DNA of 64,000 nucleotides, from assembly GCA_964396595.1 (NCBI GenBank), contig CAYNFR010000001.1, forward strand, positions 248,001-312,000. Direction: 5' to 3'. Made by a program: the position numbers and the translations under genes. Shown piece by piece: positions 18,063-25,671 of this stretch. Below the pieces are notes generated by a model. The model was not told the DNA's origin, made no database searches, and saw only the letters and a list, made by a program, of their open reading frames with translations. This stretch comes from CAYNFR01 sp964396595 (GTDB lineage: Bacteria; Bacteroidota; Bacteroidia; Chitinophagales; Saprospiraceae). Position 1 is the stretch's first letter. Each line of letters starts with the position of its first letter.

Positions 18063-18854
18063 TTGAAAACATCTCTTACCATAGCATTAGTACAATCTGA
18101 CTTGTCTTGGGAGTCCCCTGATTTAAATCTGTCGCATCTCAGTAGTCTGATCGAAAAGAACATCACTCAGCCTGTAGACCTCATCGTTCTGCCGGAAATG
18201 TTTACAACTGGATTTTCTATGAACAGCCACTTACTAGCTGAATCCATGAAAGGTATGACTATTGACTGGATGAAAAGCCTTGCAGCTGAAAGGGGCTGCG
18301 TAGTGGCAGGCAGCATCATCATTCGAGAAGACGAACAGGTGTATAATCGACTGCTCTGGGTTACATCTGCAGGAGAGCTTGATTATTATGACAAAAGACA
18401 TTTATTCAGAATGGCTGGAGAACACCTTCACTACAGTCCCGGTACAGATCGAAAAACATTCACCCTTTATGGCTGGTCTATTATGCCTCAGATATGTTAT
18501 GATCTGAGATTCCCTATATGGAGTCGTAATGATCTGGACTACGATATTTTGCTTTACATAGCTAGCTGGCCATCCGTACGCATAGCCCACTGGGATAAAC
18601 TGCTCGCTGCTAGGGCGATCGAAAATCAAGCTTATGTTGTCGCCGTTAATCGCGTAGGTGTAGATCCCAATGGCCATAATTACACGGGGCACAGTATGGT
18701 GGTCAATCCTTGGCTCGGCGAGCCATATTGTAAAGCTATAGATAAGGAGGATGTTCTGATTCAGACCATCTCAAAAGCCGACCTGGAAGGGCTCAGAAAT
18801 AAGTTGCCATTTTTAAGCGATCAAGATCAGTTTAGTATAGATGATACTCTATAG
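18063..18854 (+). CDS. Nitrilase-family amidohydrolase (omega-amidase, YafV/Nit2 type)
   Basis: A 263-residue carbon-nitrogen hydrolase with the full Glu-Lys-Cys triad: Glu45 (VLPEMFTTG), Lys111 (YDKRHLF) and Cys145 (QICYDLRFP). The WSIMPQICYDLRFP and HYSPG patterns fit the omega-amidase/YafV branch, which hydrolyses alpha-ketoglutaramate-type amides as metabolite repair. The start is a TTG at 18063; a nearby ATG at about 18049 is in another frame and stops at once. No operon partner: it stands alone before a hairpin region. Confidence 0.9.
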   Translation: MKTSLTIALVQSDLSWESPDLNLSHLSSLIEKNITQPVDLIVLPEMFTTGFSMNSHLLAESMKGMTIDWMKSLAAERGCVVAGSIIIREDEQVYNRLLWVTSAGELDYYDKRHLFRMAGEHLHYSPGTDRKTFTLYGWSIMPQICYDLRFPIWSRNDLDYDILLYIASWPSVRIAHWDKLLAARAIENQAYVVAVNRVGVDPNGHNYTGHSMVVNPWLGEPYCKAIDKEDVLIQTISKADLEGLRNKLPFLSDQDQFSIDDTL

Positions 18855-19035
18855 CTTCTTTTAAGGGTTGAATTAATCAATATTAGACCCTATCAATAAT
18901 CTTTCAGAAAACGGCGAGGTGGTTAGATGCCATATTCCATTAATGTAGCCAGTATAAGATCTTCATCTGTCGTATGGCTCTTAATTAACCCGGAAAATGC
19001 CTTAGAGCTTCATAAAATGAATTGATAGACTAAAA

Positions 19036-19077
19036 TACAATAGAGGCTCAAGGTGTTCGCCTTGAGCCTCTATTGTA
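19036..19077 (-). terminator. Strong 18-bp perfect hairpin terminator
   Basis: Arms at 19036-19053 and 19060-19077 are perfect 18-base complements around a 6-base loop (TGTTCG). Read on the minus strand it stands 36 bases after the stop of the DUF3078 gene and is followed directly by TTTTAG, so it is a good intrinsic terminator for that gene. It lies between converging genes and could also stop plus-strand transcription from the nitrilase-family gene, though the plus-strand side has only a weak T run. Confidence 0.8.
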
Positions 19078-19112
19078 CAATACTTTGTGTTTCTAACTAA
19101 AAATTTCTCGGA

Positions 19113-20051
19113 CTATAGGGCGTATGATACACCCATTAAGAAATAAGACTGAAAGTGCTTATTTCCGGGGGGGACGATAATCGTTTCTTGCTTGCTAGAT
19201 CTGATGGCGTATTCGATACCCACACCTACATTGCCCAGAACTTTGAAGTTAAGTCCGTTTATCCATGTATAGTTGGATAAGTTGCTTAAATCTTTATAGC
19301 TTCCAAATGCAGATAAGTTCGTACGATAATTCACACCCTTTCCTAAATCCCTTGAGTAATCTGCCACAATCTTACAGCCCAGTGAACTTTCAAAATTTGC
19401 ATTCTGGTCAGAAATGATGATGTTGTAGTTTAAAGGATGAAATACTGCTACGAACTCCGGTATCGGATTCCATGTAACACCTATTCCTAAGTCGATATAA
19501 GCCGGGTTAAAGGAGTTGTCTAAAAATGTTGTTCTCAATTCCCCTAGCGCAGAGGCTGCCAAGGTTTTAGATAGGTTTTTACCATAAAGCGACTGCACGT
19601 TAAATACGTCGGCGGTTTTATTGAACTTACTATCGTCATTCGCTCCGGCAGAAAATTTCTGCCAGCCCAATGTCAGTTGTCCATTGTTTCTCCAGAAATA
19701 GTTTTCGCCTATTTGATTGGCGAAGCCATTCATCCCTATACCAATATTCGTTGCGGACGCATTTGCATTGGGGCCTCGCGATGCCCAGTTATTAAAAGAA
19801 TTCAAATCTAGCCCGATAATACCTCCGGTTCCCTTTTGCCAATAGGGATATGTCACTAGCTGACTACTCAGGCCTTGAATCTCTCCTTCAAGTGCGGCTA
19901 TTTGGTCATTAAGCGGAGTGGCTTGATCCTTAAGTGGTGCTAGCATGGCTTCTTTGGCGGCTATCTCTTGCTTGATTGCATCCATATCCTGTGCATTCAG
20001 CCCTAAGCTAAAAATGAATAGGACAAAGAATAAAAATGTTGAATTTCTCAT
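19113..20051 (-). CDS. DUF3078 outer-membrane barrel-like protein
   Basis: A 312-residue secreted protein. A signal peptide (about 1-20, ending LNAQ) is followed by a short coiled coil (about 22-62, EIAAKEAMLAPL and ALEGEIQGLSSQL) and a beta-rich domain with many aromatic and Gly residues. The YWQKGTGGIIGLDLNSFNNW start and the final YFLMGVSYAL strand fit the DUF3078 family of Bacteroidota, predicted barrel proteins of unknown function. It starts 1 bp after the mscS-like gene stop, so it is the last gene of a sigma-orf-mscS-DUF3078 run ended by the strong hairpin. Confidence 0.85.
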   Translation of the reverse strand: MRNSTFLFFVLFIFSLGLNAQDMDAIKQEIAAKEAMLAPLKDQATPLNDQIAALEGEIQGLSSQLVTYPYWQKGTGGIIGLDLNSFNNWASRGPNANASATNIGIGMNGFANQIGENYFWRNNGQLTLGWQKFSAGANDDSKFNKTADVFNVQSLYGKNLSKTLAASALGELRTTFLDNSFNPAYIDLGIGVTWNPIPEFVAVFHPLNYNIIISDQNANFESSLGCKIVADYSRDLGKGVNYRTNLSAFGSYKDLSNLSNYTWINGLNFKVLGNVGVGIEYAIRSSKQETIIVPPGNKHFQSYFLMGVSYAL

Positions 20052-20052
20052 G

Positions 20053-20868
20053 TTATTCGAGTTTTAATTGTTTGTTCTTTATAATGATTTTATCGTTTAT
20101 GATGGATTTGAGCGGTATGTAAATCTTTTGATCCTCTGCTACTATACATACTGCCGTCTTATCTATCTCTACAACCATACCGGATGTGCTTCCAAATATA
20201 ATCTGGTCGCCGACATTAATTTTATTTTTAACATAAAAGCTTGATAGATAGTTGGACATGACATCCTTCGAAGCTAAACCATAACCTATCGAAAATGCCA
20301 GCACACCACCTGCTATAATTATAGATATGTTCTGCTCAAGAAACGCGGTGGTAATACCCGTCTGGGCTACTGCTACGACAATCACATTTATAAAAAGAAA
20401 ATAAAAAATAAAGTTTGCGATAATTCCTGCTGATGGCAAAGCCAACGAGCGAAGAGTCGTATCTACTAATTTGCGAATCATCTCTGCCACCAATAATCCC
20501 AATATCAATATGGCAAATGCTACTATTATCTTCGGAACTAGGATAAATAGGTCAAGCATCAAGCTGGATATCGCCTCCAGGTTTAATATATCAACGGAAA
20601 TGAGGATAACAAACAGCAATAAGAAGTAATGCAGAATCTTCCCCAGTAGTTGACTTAGCTTAATTTTGATATTGGCTTTGCCTATAATCTCTATTTCATT
20701 CAGCTTTTCTCCTAGCTTGTCAATCTTAATAGCTTCAAGAAGTCGAATGATTGTTTTGCTCACTATCTTGACCACTAAGTAGCCGATAATGAATGCCAAC
20801 AGAGCGGAGAATAGTCGTGGTACGACTGACATAAATTGATTGAGTAAGACTATCAGTGTATCTGACAT
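20053..20868 (-). CDS. Mechanosensitive ion channel family protein (MscS-like)
   Basis: A 271-residue membrane protein with about five hydrophobic helices, the last of which (IIAGGVLAFSIGYGLASKDV) resembles the Gly/Ala-rich pore helix of MscS, followed by a short beta domain (KINVGDQIIFGSTSGMVVEI, then VPLKSIIN-like IPLKSIIN). The large C-terminal cage domain of MscS is missing, which is common in small conserved-TM-helix homologues of Bacteroidota. Probably an osmotic release channel. It sits 15 bp after a small gene and the ECF sigma gene, so expression may follow that sigma factor. Confidence 0.88.
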   Translation of the reverse strand: MSDTLIVLLNQFMSVVPRLFSALLAFIIGYLVVKIVSKTIIRLLEAIKIDKLGEKLNEIEIIGKANIKIKLSQLLGKILHYFLLLFVILISVDILNLEAISSLMLDLFILVPKIIVAFAILILGLLVAEMIRKLVDTTLRSLALPSAGIIANFIFYFLFINVIVVAVAQTGITTAFLEQNISIIIAGGVLAFSIGYGLASKDVMSNYLSSFYVKNKINVGDQIIFGSTSGMVVEIDKTAVCIVAEDQKIYIPLKSIINDKIIIKNKQLKLE

Positions 20869-20883
20869 GCGTTTATAAGTTTT

Positions 20884-21078
20884 TTACTCTTGCGTTTTAT
20901 TTTTGTCTTTTACTCCTAGGATAGCGGAAACTAGTCTAGGCACATACATTTCCGCTATGTCAGCGAAGTGAGACCATATATCTTTTCTTTCACTGATTGA
21001 ATTCTTGATTCGCATTTCGTGAGCGGTAAAGAATGACTCATTTTCCTCTTCGAACAGTTTAAATACATTTTTTGACAT
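20884..21078 (-). CDS. Small hypothetical protein, 64 aa
   Basis: A 64-residue soluble protein, highly charged in its first two thirds (LFEEENESFFTAHEMRIKNS) and with a hydrophobic amphipathic C-terminal segment (MYVPRLVSAILGV). It has no membrane helix and no motif I recognise. It lies 10 bp after the sigma factor gene and 15 bp before the mscS-like gene on the same strand. Its spacing argues that it is real. By position it could be a small regulator of the sigma factor, but nothing in the sequence proves this. Confidence 0.65.
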   Translation of the reverse strand: MSKNVFKLFEEENESFFTAHEMRIKNSISERKDIWSHFADIAEMYVPRLVSAILGVKDKNKTQE

Positions 21079-21088
21079 AATATCCTAG

Positions 21089-21676
21089 TTAAAATGCCTC
21101 TTCATATATCCTAGAGAATTTATGCTTCGCCCGCTTTATTTGCATTTTTATGGCGCTCTCTGATTTTTTGGTCATGTCTGCAATCTCAACTATGGACATA
21201 TTATCCATGTACTTCATCATCAATACTGATTTATCACCTTCATTCAACTTATCCATTATTACACGCAACTGATTGAGTTTAACTTCCATTAATACTTTAT
21301 CCTCTATCTCATCTCCTGAATCAGCGATTTCTATGTCGTCTTCGAGGTTTGTTTCATTCCTCTTTTTTAATTGTCGGATATGGTCGATACAGTAATTATA
21401 TGTTATCGAATAAATCCATGTGGATAACTTAGACCTACCACTGAAATTAGCAAGATTCAGTATTATTTTCATCAGTATATCCTGTGTTAAATCTTCCGCA
21501 AGAACTTCATTCTTGACTAGAGTCAAACACTTCCCAAATATTTTCTTCGAGTACCTATGATAGATTATCTCAAAGAAATAATTGTTTCCAGACTCCAAAT
21601 AACGTTGTACCAGCTCTTCGTCAGATAGTGTTTCACTTCCTTTACTCTCCAGAAGAGATAATACCCATTTAAGCAT
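21089..21676 (-). CDS. ECF-type sigma-70 family RNA polymerase sigma factor
   Basis: A 195-residue sigma factor with region 2 (about 25-95: LTQDILMKIILNLANF and STWIYSITYNYCIDHIR) and region 4 (about 130-190: LNEGDKSVLMMKYMDNMSIV and KSESAIKMQIKRAKHKF). It should direct RNA polymerase to a specific promoter set. No classical membrane anti-sigma factor follows; instead a 64-residue soluble protein and an MscS-like channel do. Envelope or osmotic stress control is inferred from this neighbourhood only. Confidence 0.92.
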   Translation of the reverse strand: MLKWVLSLLESKGSETLSDEELVQRYLESGNNYFFEIIYHRYSKKIFGKCLTLVKNEVLAEDLTQDILMKIILNLANFSGRSKLSTWIYSITYNYCIDHIRQLKKRNETNLEDDIEIADSGDEIEDKVLMEVKLNQLRVIMDKLNEGDKSVLMMKYMDNMSIVEIADMTKKSESAIKMQIKRAKHKFSRIYEEAF

Positions 21677-21826
21677 GTTCCTTTCTTATGACGTAAAAAA
21701 AGCATAAAGTTACTTTTGTCAATTAAAAAATGGTTTGAATAATATCTGTCAATTTATATTTATCCATGATCTTAAGAGATTTGTGATCTTCATATAAATA
21801 ATCATCGACAAGCTTATTGATAAAAT

Positions 21827-22372
21827 ATGGCCCTAGCACCTATAAAACTTCATGATAAGTACTTTGTACTTTATCTGTCTGAGCAAGTCATTCTCGATAG
21901 AATTGCTGCCTTGGCAATGGAAATCAACCGTGATTATAAAGGTTTGTCTCCGGTTATCATTAGTATTTTAAATGGCTCATTCATTTTCACCGCAGACTTA
22001 GTACGGAAACTGGATTTGCCACTATATATTGAGTTCGTCCGGTACAGCTCTTATCATGGTACCAGCTCGACTGGTGCAGTGTCAAAGACGCTTGAAGTTA
22101 AAACGGACATAAAAGATCGAGATATCATTATTGTGGAGGATATTATCGATACAGGTTTAACCATAAACAAGGCCATTATTGATTTAAAGGGCTATGAGCC
22201 TGCATCTGTGAAGGTGGTGAGCTTACTCGTCAAGCCTGAAGCGATCACGCATGAAGCCCAGATAGATTATGTCGGGTTTGAAATACCCAATGAATTTGTA
22301 GTCGGCTATGGGCTCGACTATGATGAACTTGGGCGAGACCTGCCTGCTATATATCGCGTATCTGATGACTGA
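21827..22372 (+). CDS. hpt: Hypoxanthine phosphoribosyltransferase
   Basis: A 181-residue purine salvage enzyme joining hypoxanthine or guanine to PRPP. The PRPP-binding motif VEDIIDTGLT lies at 103-112, and the flexible loop with SSYHGTSSTG at 74-83. The C-terminal YVGFEIPNEFVVGYGLDYDE is typical. It overlaps the next gene by 8 bases, so the two are translationally coupled. A TACTTTTG box lies over 100 bases upstream at 21711-21718. Confidence 0.96.
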   Translation: MALAPIKLHDKYFVLYLSEQVILDRIAALAMEINRDYKGLSPVIISILNGSFIFTADLVRKLDLPLYIEFVRYSSYHGTSSTGAVSKTLEVKTDIKDRDIIIVEDIIDTGLTINKAIIDLKGYEPASVKVVSLLVKPEAITHEAQIDYVGFEIPNEFVVGYGLDYDELGRDLPAIYRVSDD

Positions 22373-22997
22373 TAAAGCACTATCTCTTATCAAGGAAGAT
22401 ATTCTGTTGCTTGTACATCGAGTTGATATTTTTAGGGAAATTTATGATACGTATGGCATGCCTACCGTGATCAGCAGACCATCTGATTTTAGCACTGTTA
22501 TACATATCATATTGGAGCAACAAGTAAGCTTGGATTCGGGTCTGGCAGCTTTTGATCGTTTAAAATCTCGATTTGGAAGAGACCTTGACCCTATTATCTT
22601 TGCAGAAGCTGGTGTTGATACGTTAATGTCTTGCGGGTTGACTAAGCAAAAAGCAGCATACATACATAACTTAGCAATATTGGTAAGTTCTAATACGATT
22701 AAGCTCGATCAAGTTTTGAGCAATGATAATCACTCAATTATTTATGATAATCTTGTTTCAATTAAGGGAATTGGGCCGTGGACGGCTAATATTATTTTAA
22801 TGACTTGTGTAGGGTCAAGAGACATTTTTCCGACTGGAGATATTGCGCTGATCAACGAAATGAAATCTTTCAATTTAATCCTTTCTGTATCAGAGGTCTC
22901 TGACACTAGTGCCATGTGGAGTCCCTACAGGACGGCTGCGGCGCATCTGTTATGGCATTCTTATCTCCGCAGAAAAAACCGCACTATTCCGATGTAA
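22365..22997 (+). CDS. DNA-3-methyladenine glycosylase II family protein (AlkA-like)
   Basis: A 210-residue helix-hairpin-helix DNA glycosylase for alkylated bases. The HhH motif is SIKGIGPWTANIIL (about 132-145) and the catalytic Asp is Asp159 in FPTGDIAL. It lacks the N-terminal beta domain of Escherichia coli AlkA, as do many short homologues. The start is the ATG at 22365, which overlaps the hpt stop by 8 bases; an in-frame ATG at 22308 lies inside hpt and is unlikely. It has no iron-sulphur cysteines. Confidence 0.9.
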   Translation: MTDKALSLIKEDILLLVHRVDIFREIYDTYGMPTVISRPSDFSTVIHIILEQQVSLDSGLAAFDRLKSRFGRDLDPIIFAEAGVDTLMSCGLTKQKAAYIHNLAILVSSNTIKLDQVLSNDNHSIIYDNLVSIKGIGPWTANIILMTCVGSRDIFPTGDIALINEMKSFNLILSVSEVSDTSAMWSPYRTAAAHLLWHSYLRRKNRTIPM

Positions 22998-23006
22998 CGC
23001 TATTTG

Positions 23007-24506
23007 CTATAGCCCCTTCCTTAAACGTGCGACAGGCACATTGAGCTGTTCACGATATTTTGCTACTGTACGTCGTGCTATATTATAACCTCTCTCGTTA
23101 AGAATTTCCATTAGTCGTTCATCTGACAAAGGCTGTTTCTTGTTCTCGCTACTAATAAGATCGTTCAGAATGGTCTTAACCTCTAAAGTTGATACTTCCT
23201 CACCCGAGCTGGTCTGCATACCCTCCGAAAAGAAATCCTTTAACCTTTTTGTACCGAACTCCGTCTGAACATACTTACTATTAGCAACTCTTGACACAGT
23301 GGATATATCAAGACCGGTAACGTCAGCAAGATCCTTGAGTATCATCGGCTTAATACGACGATCATCTCCGGTGTTAAAATACTCCTTCTGGTATTGAAGG
23401 ATACTGTACATGGTATTGTACAAAGTCTCTTGTCTTTGTTTTATGGCGTCAATAAACCATTTAGCACTATCTATTTTTTGTTTGATAAACATGACCGCTT
23501 CTTTGTCTTGTTTTGTGGATTTTCGGGTAGCGGTTGTATCCTTGAAGGTCTTTAAAACCTCCATGTAATGATCACTGATACGTAGATCGGGAGCATTCTT
23601 ATTATTCAGCGTGAGCTCTAGTTCGCCATCGCGGTTAGTAATAATGAAGTCCGGTATGACGTAGTGGCTTTCTTTGTTCGAACTACCCGGATGAGTTCCG
23701 ATATATGCACTTGCAGGTTTAGGATTGAGCTTTAGGATTTCGTCTATCGCATCTTTTAATTCACTATCCGATATGTTAAGCGAACGTGTCAGTTTTGAAT
23801 AGTGCTTTTTAGTAAATTCTTCGAAATACTTATTTAATATCTTCAGTGCTAGACGCTGAGACAAAATTCTTTCTTCTCTATTTTCTATTTCAATCTTTGC
23901 CATCAATTGAATCAACAGTGATTCTTGAAGATCTCTACACCCTATACCTATCGGATCTAAGCGCTGGACTCTTTTTAAAATACTGAGTATATTTTCTTCT
24001 GTCGTGTCAATATTCTGTCCAAACAACAAGTCATCTACCATTGCGGCGGGAAGCCGTCTGAGATAACCATCATCGTCAATGTTTCCGACAATGTGCTCTG
24101 CTATAACCCGATCTGAATCTTGGTCAAAATCAAGCATGCCTACCTGAGATAATAGGTGCTCATGAAATGAGCTGTCCACAGCTATAGGTAGAGCTTTTGA
24201 TTCATCATCCATATAAGCATCCCCTTTCATCTTGTATAAAATGGGATCATCTTCTATATATTCTTTAAGATAGTCGTCAAGCTCAAAGGAATCTCCGTCA
24301 TCATCTTGTTGGCTATCACCATCATTGAGGTCAAAAACATCCTTATATTCTTCTGATTCATTTTCTTCCAATGCAGGATTCGCCTCCAGCTCTTCTTTGA
24401 TGCGCTGATCTAGTGTTGCTGTGGGTATCTGCAATATTTTCATAAGCTGTATCTGCTGAGGCGACAGCTTCTGAATCATTTTTTGTGATAGCGTCTGTTT
24501 TAACAT
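23007..24506 (-). CDS. rpoN: RNA polymerase sigma-54 factor
   Basis: A 499-residue sigma-54. Region I is Gln/Leu-rich (QTLSQKMIQKLSPQQIQLMK), followed by an acidic region II (about 50-90, DLNDGDSQQDDDGDSFELDD), the core-binding and helix-turn-helix domains (LADVTGLDISTVSRVANSKY), and the RpoN box ARRTVAKYRE at about 477-486. It needs AAA+ activators, none of which are in this window. A palindrome lies in the region upstream. Confidence 0.96.
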   Translation of the reverse strand: MLKQTLSQKMIQKLSPQQIQLMKILQIPTATLDQRIKEELEANPALEENESEEYKDVFDLNDGDSQQDDDGDSFELDDYLKEYIEDDPILYKMKGDAYMDDESKALPIAVDSSFHEHLLSQVGMLDFDQDSDRVIAEHIVGNIDDDGYLRRLPAAMVDDLLFGQNIDTTEENILSILKRVQRLDPIGIGCRDLQESLLIQLMAKIEIENREERILSQRLALKILNKYFEEFTKKHYSKLTRSLNISDSELKDAIDEILKLNPKPASAYIGTHPGSSNKESHYVIPDFIITNRDGELELTLNNKNAPDLRISDHYMEVLKTFKDTTATRKSTKQDKEAVMFIKQKIDSAKWFIDAIKQRQETLYNTMYSILQYQKEYFNTGDDRRIKPMILKDLADVTGLDISTVSRVANSKYVQTEFGTKRLKDFFSEGMQTSSGEEVSTLEVKTILNDLISSENKKQPLSDERLMEILNERGYNIARRTVAKYREQLNVPVARLRKGL

Positions 24507-24815
24507 ATCTGCATAATCTTATTTAGTGATGCTGTAAAGTATATAATTAACTCTTCGCAGCTTTTAATAGTTCTTGATCCGTGGCTTTAACAGACTATTG
24601 AGAGATCAAACATATTACATATTATAGTAATATGTATTGTTTGAATCAATTTTTGTGCCAAAATTATTTTTAACCCATAATATGGACGATGGTTGCGTTG
24701 AGATTCACAGAGCACTTTTTCTCTCTTAGTCTAATAAGGTCTCGCGTCTTTTATTCTATCTGATTATGACAAATTACTAGGAAAGCCTTTTCTTTGTCGC
24801 AAATAAACAGTAATC
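24507..24815. other. Divergent intergenic region between rpoN and a small ORF/pth
   Basis: About 309 bases between divergent genes. It holds an inverted repeat centred at about 24622 (see separate entry) and, on the minus strand, TAATTTTG at 24666-24659, a -7-like element about 150 bases before the rpoN ATG. I see no coding frame. Confidence 0.45.
24610..24635. promoter_or_regulatory. Inverted repeat upstream of rpoN
   Basis: Arms ACATATTAC and GTAATATGT (24610-24618 and 24627-24635) are perfect complements around an 8-base AT loop. Outer bases TCAAAC (24606-24611) and GTTTGA (24639-24644) extend the symmetry with a gap. It could be an operator for a dimeric regulator between rpoN and the small ORF, or just AT-rich chance. 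Confidence 0.3.
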
Positions 24816-24950
24816 ATGTCTCACGGACCGGAGGAAATTAATTATGGCAAGAAAGGTGGTTGTCTTGCTTCCTTTTTCTTGTTTTTAGCACTTTTTGTCA
24901 TATTGTGTATCTACATATACACGCGCAATACGACATATCTGCCGCAATAG
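24816..24950 (+). CDS. Small membrane protein, 44 aa
   Basis: An ATG frame of 44 codons starting MSHGPEEINYGKKGGC and continuing into one strongly hydrophobic helix (about residues 16-36, LASFFLFLALFVILCIYIY), with a short polar tail. The GKKGGC turn before the helix looks designed, with basic residues on the inner side. It lies 25 bases upstream of pth on the same strand. No family recognised. Confidence 0.5.
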   Translation: MSHGPEEINYGKKGGCLASFFLFLALFVILCIYIYTRNTTYLPQ

Positions 24951-24975
24951 CAGTTATACAGAATTTAATTACAAC

Positions 24976-25548
24976 ATGAAGTACCTCGTAGTAGGTCTTG
25001 GCAATAAAGGAGATGAATACGCTGATACGCGCCATAATATTGGCTTTAAAGTAGCCGATTATCTTGCGGCTGAACATGGCACTGTATTTACGACTAAAAG
25101 ATTAGGGGCTATCGCCCCAATAAAACATAAGGGCAGGACTTTAATACTGCTAAAACCATCTACCTATATGAATCGCAGCGGATCAGCCATTCAATATTGG
25201 CTTCGCCAAGAAAATATAGCGATTGAAAATCTTATTATTATAGTAGATGATATACATGTAAACTTCGGTCAAGTTCGTATACGAGACAAAGGAAGTGATG
25301 GCGGACATAATGGATTGAAAGATATCGGTAGCTTAATAGGAAGCAACTATACAAGGCTTCGCATCGGTATAGGTAACGAGTTTTCTCCCGGCAGACAAGT
25401 CAATTATGTTCTAGGTGTCTGGAGTGAAGAAGAAAAGCGCATACTTCCTGCCATCATTAAACACAGCGCGGACGCTTGTCTTAGTTATTGTTTCCGAGGT
25501 ATAAAGGAAACAATGAGCGCTTACAATGGTAAAGTTCCAGTCGATTAA
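24976..25548 (+). CDS. pth: Peptidyl-tRNA hydrolase
   Basis: A 190-residue enzyme that frees tRNA from stalled peptidyl-tRNA. Active-site residues are visible: Asn10 in VGLGNKG, His20 in DTRHNIGF, and the Asp of IVDDIHV. GGHNGLKDI is the tRNA-binding loop. The start is the ATG at 24976 (MKYLVVGLGN); in-frame codons upstream to 24895 lie within the small membrane-protein gene and do not match the family. Confidence 0.95.
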   Translation: MKYLVVGLGNKGDEYADTRHNIGFKVADYLAAEHGTVFTTKRLGAIAPIKHKGRTLILLKPSTYMNRSGSAIQYWLRQENIAIENLIIIVDDIHVNFGQVRIRDKGSDGGHNGLKDIGSLIGSNYTRLRIGIGNEFSPGRQVNYVLGVWSEEEKRILPAIIKHSADACLSYCFRGIKETMSAYNGKVPVD

Positions 25549-25671
25549 CCAGGCTTTGACTATTCCTTCGACTGATGTGCTTCTGCGATTATAAGCGCTA
25601 TCTGCGAGAGTAAAAAATCATCTCCAATCATTGATACGATGATCTCAAAGCAAGTGCCTCAATACTTACGA

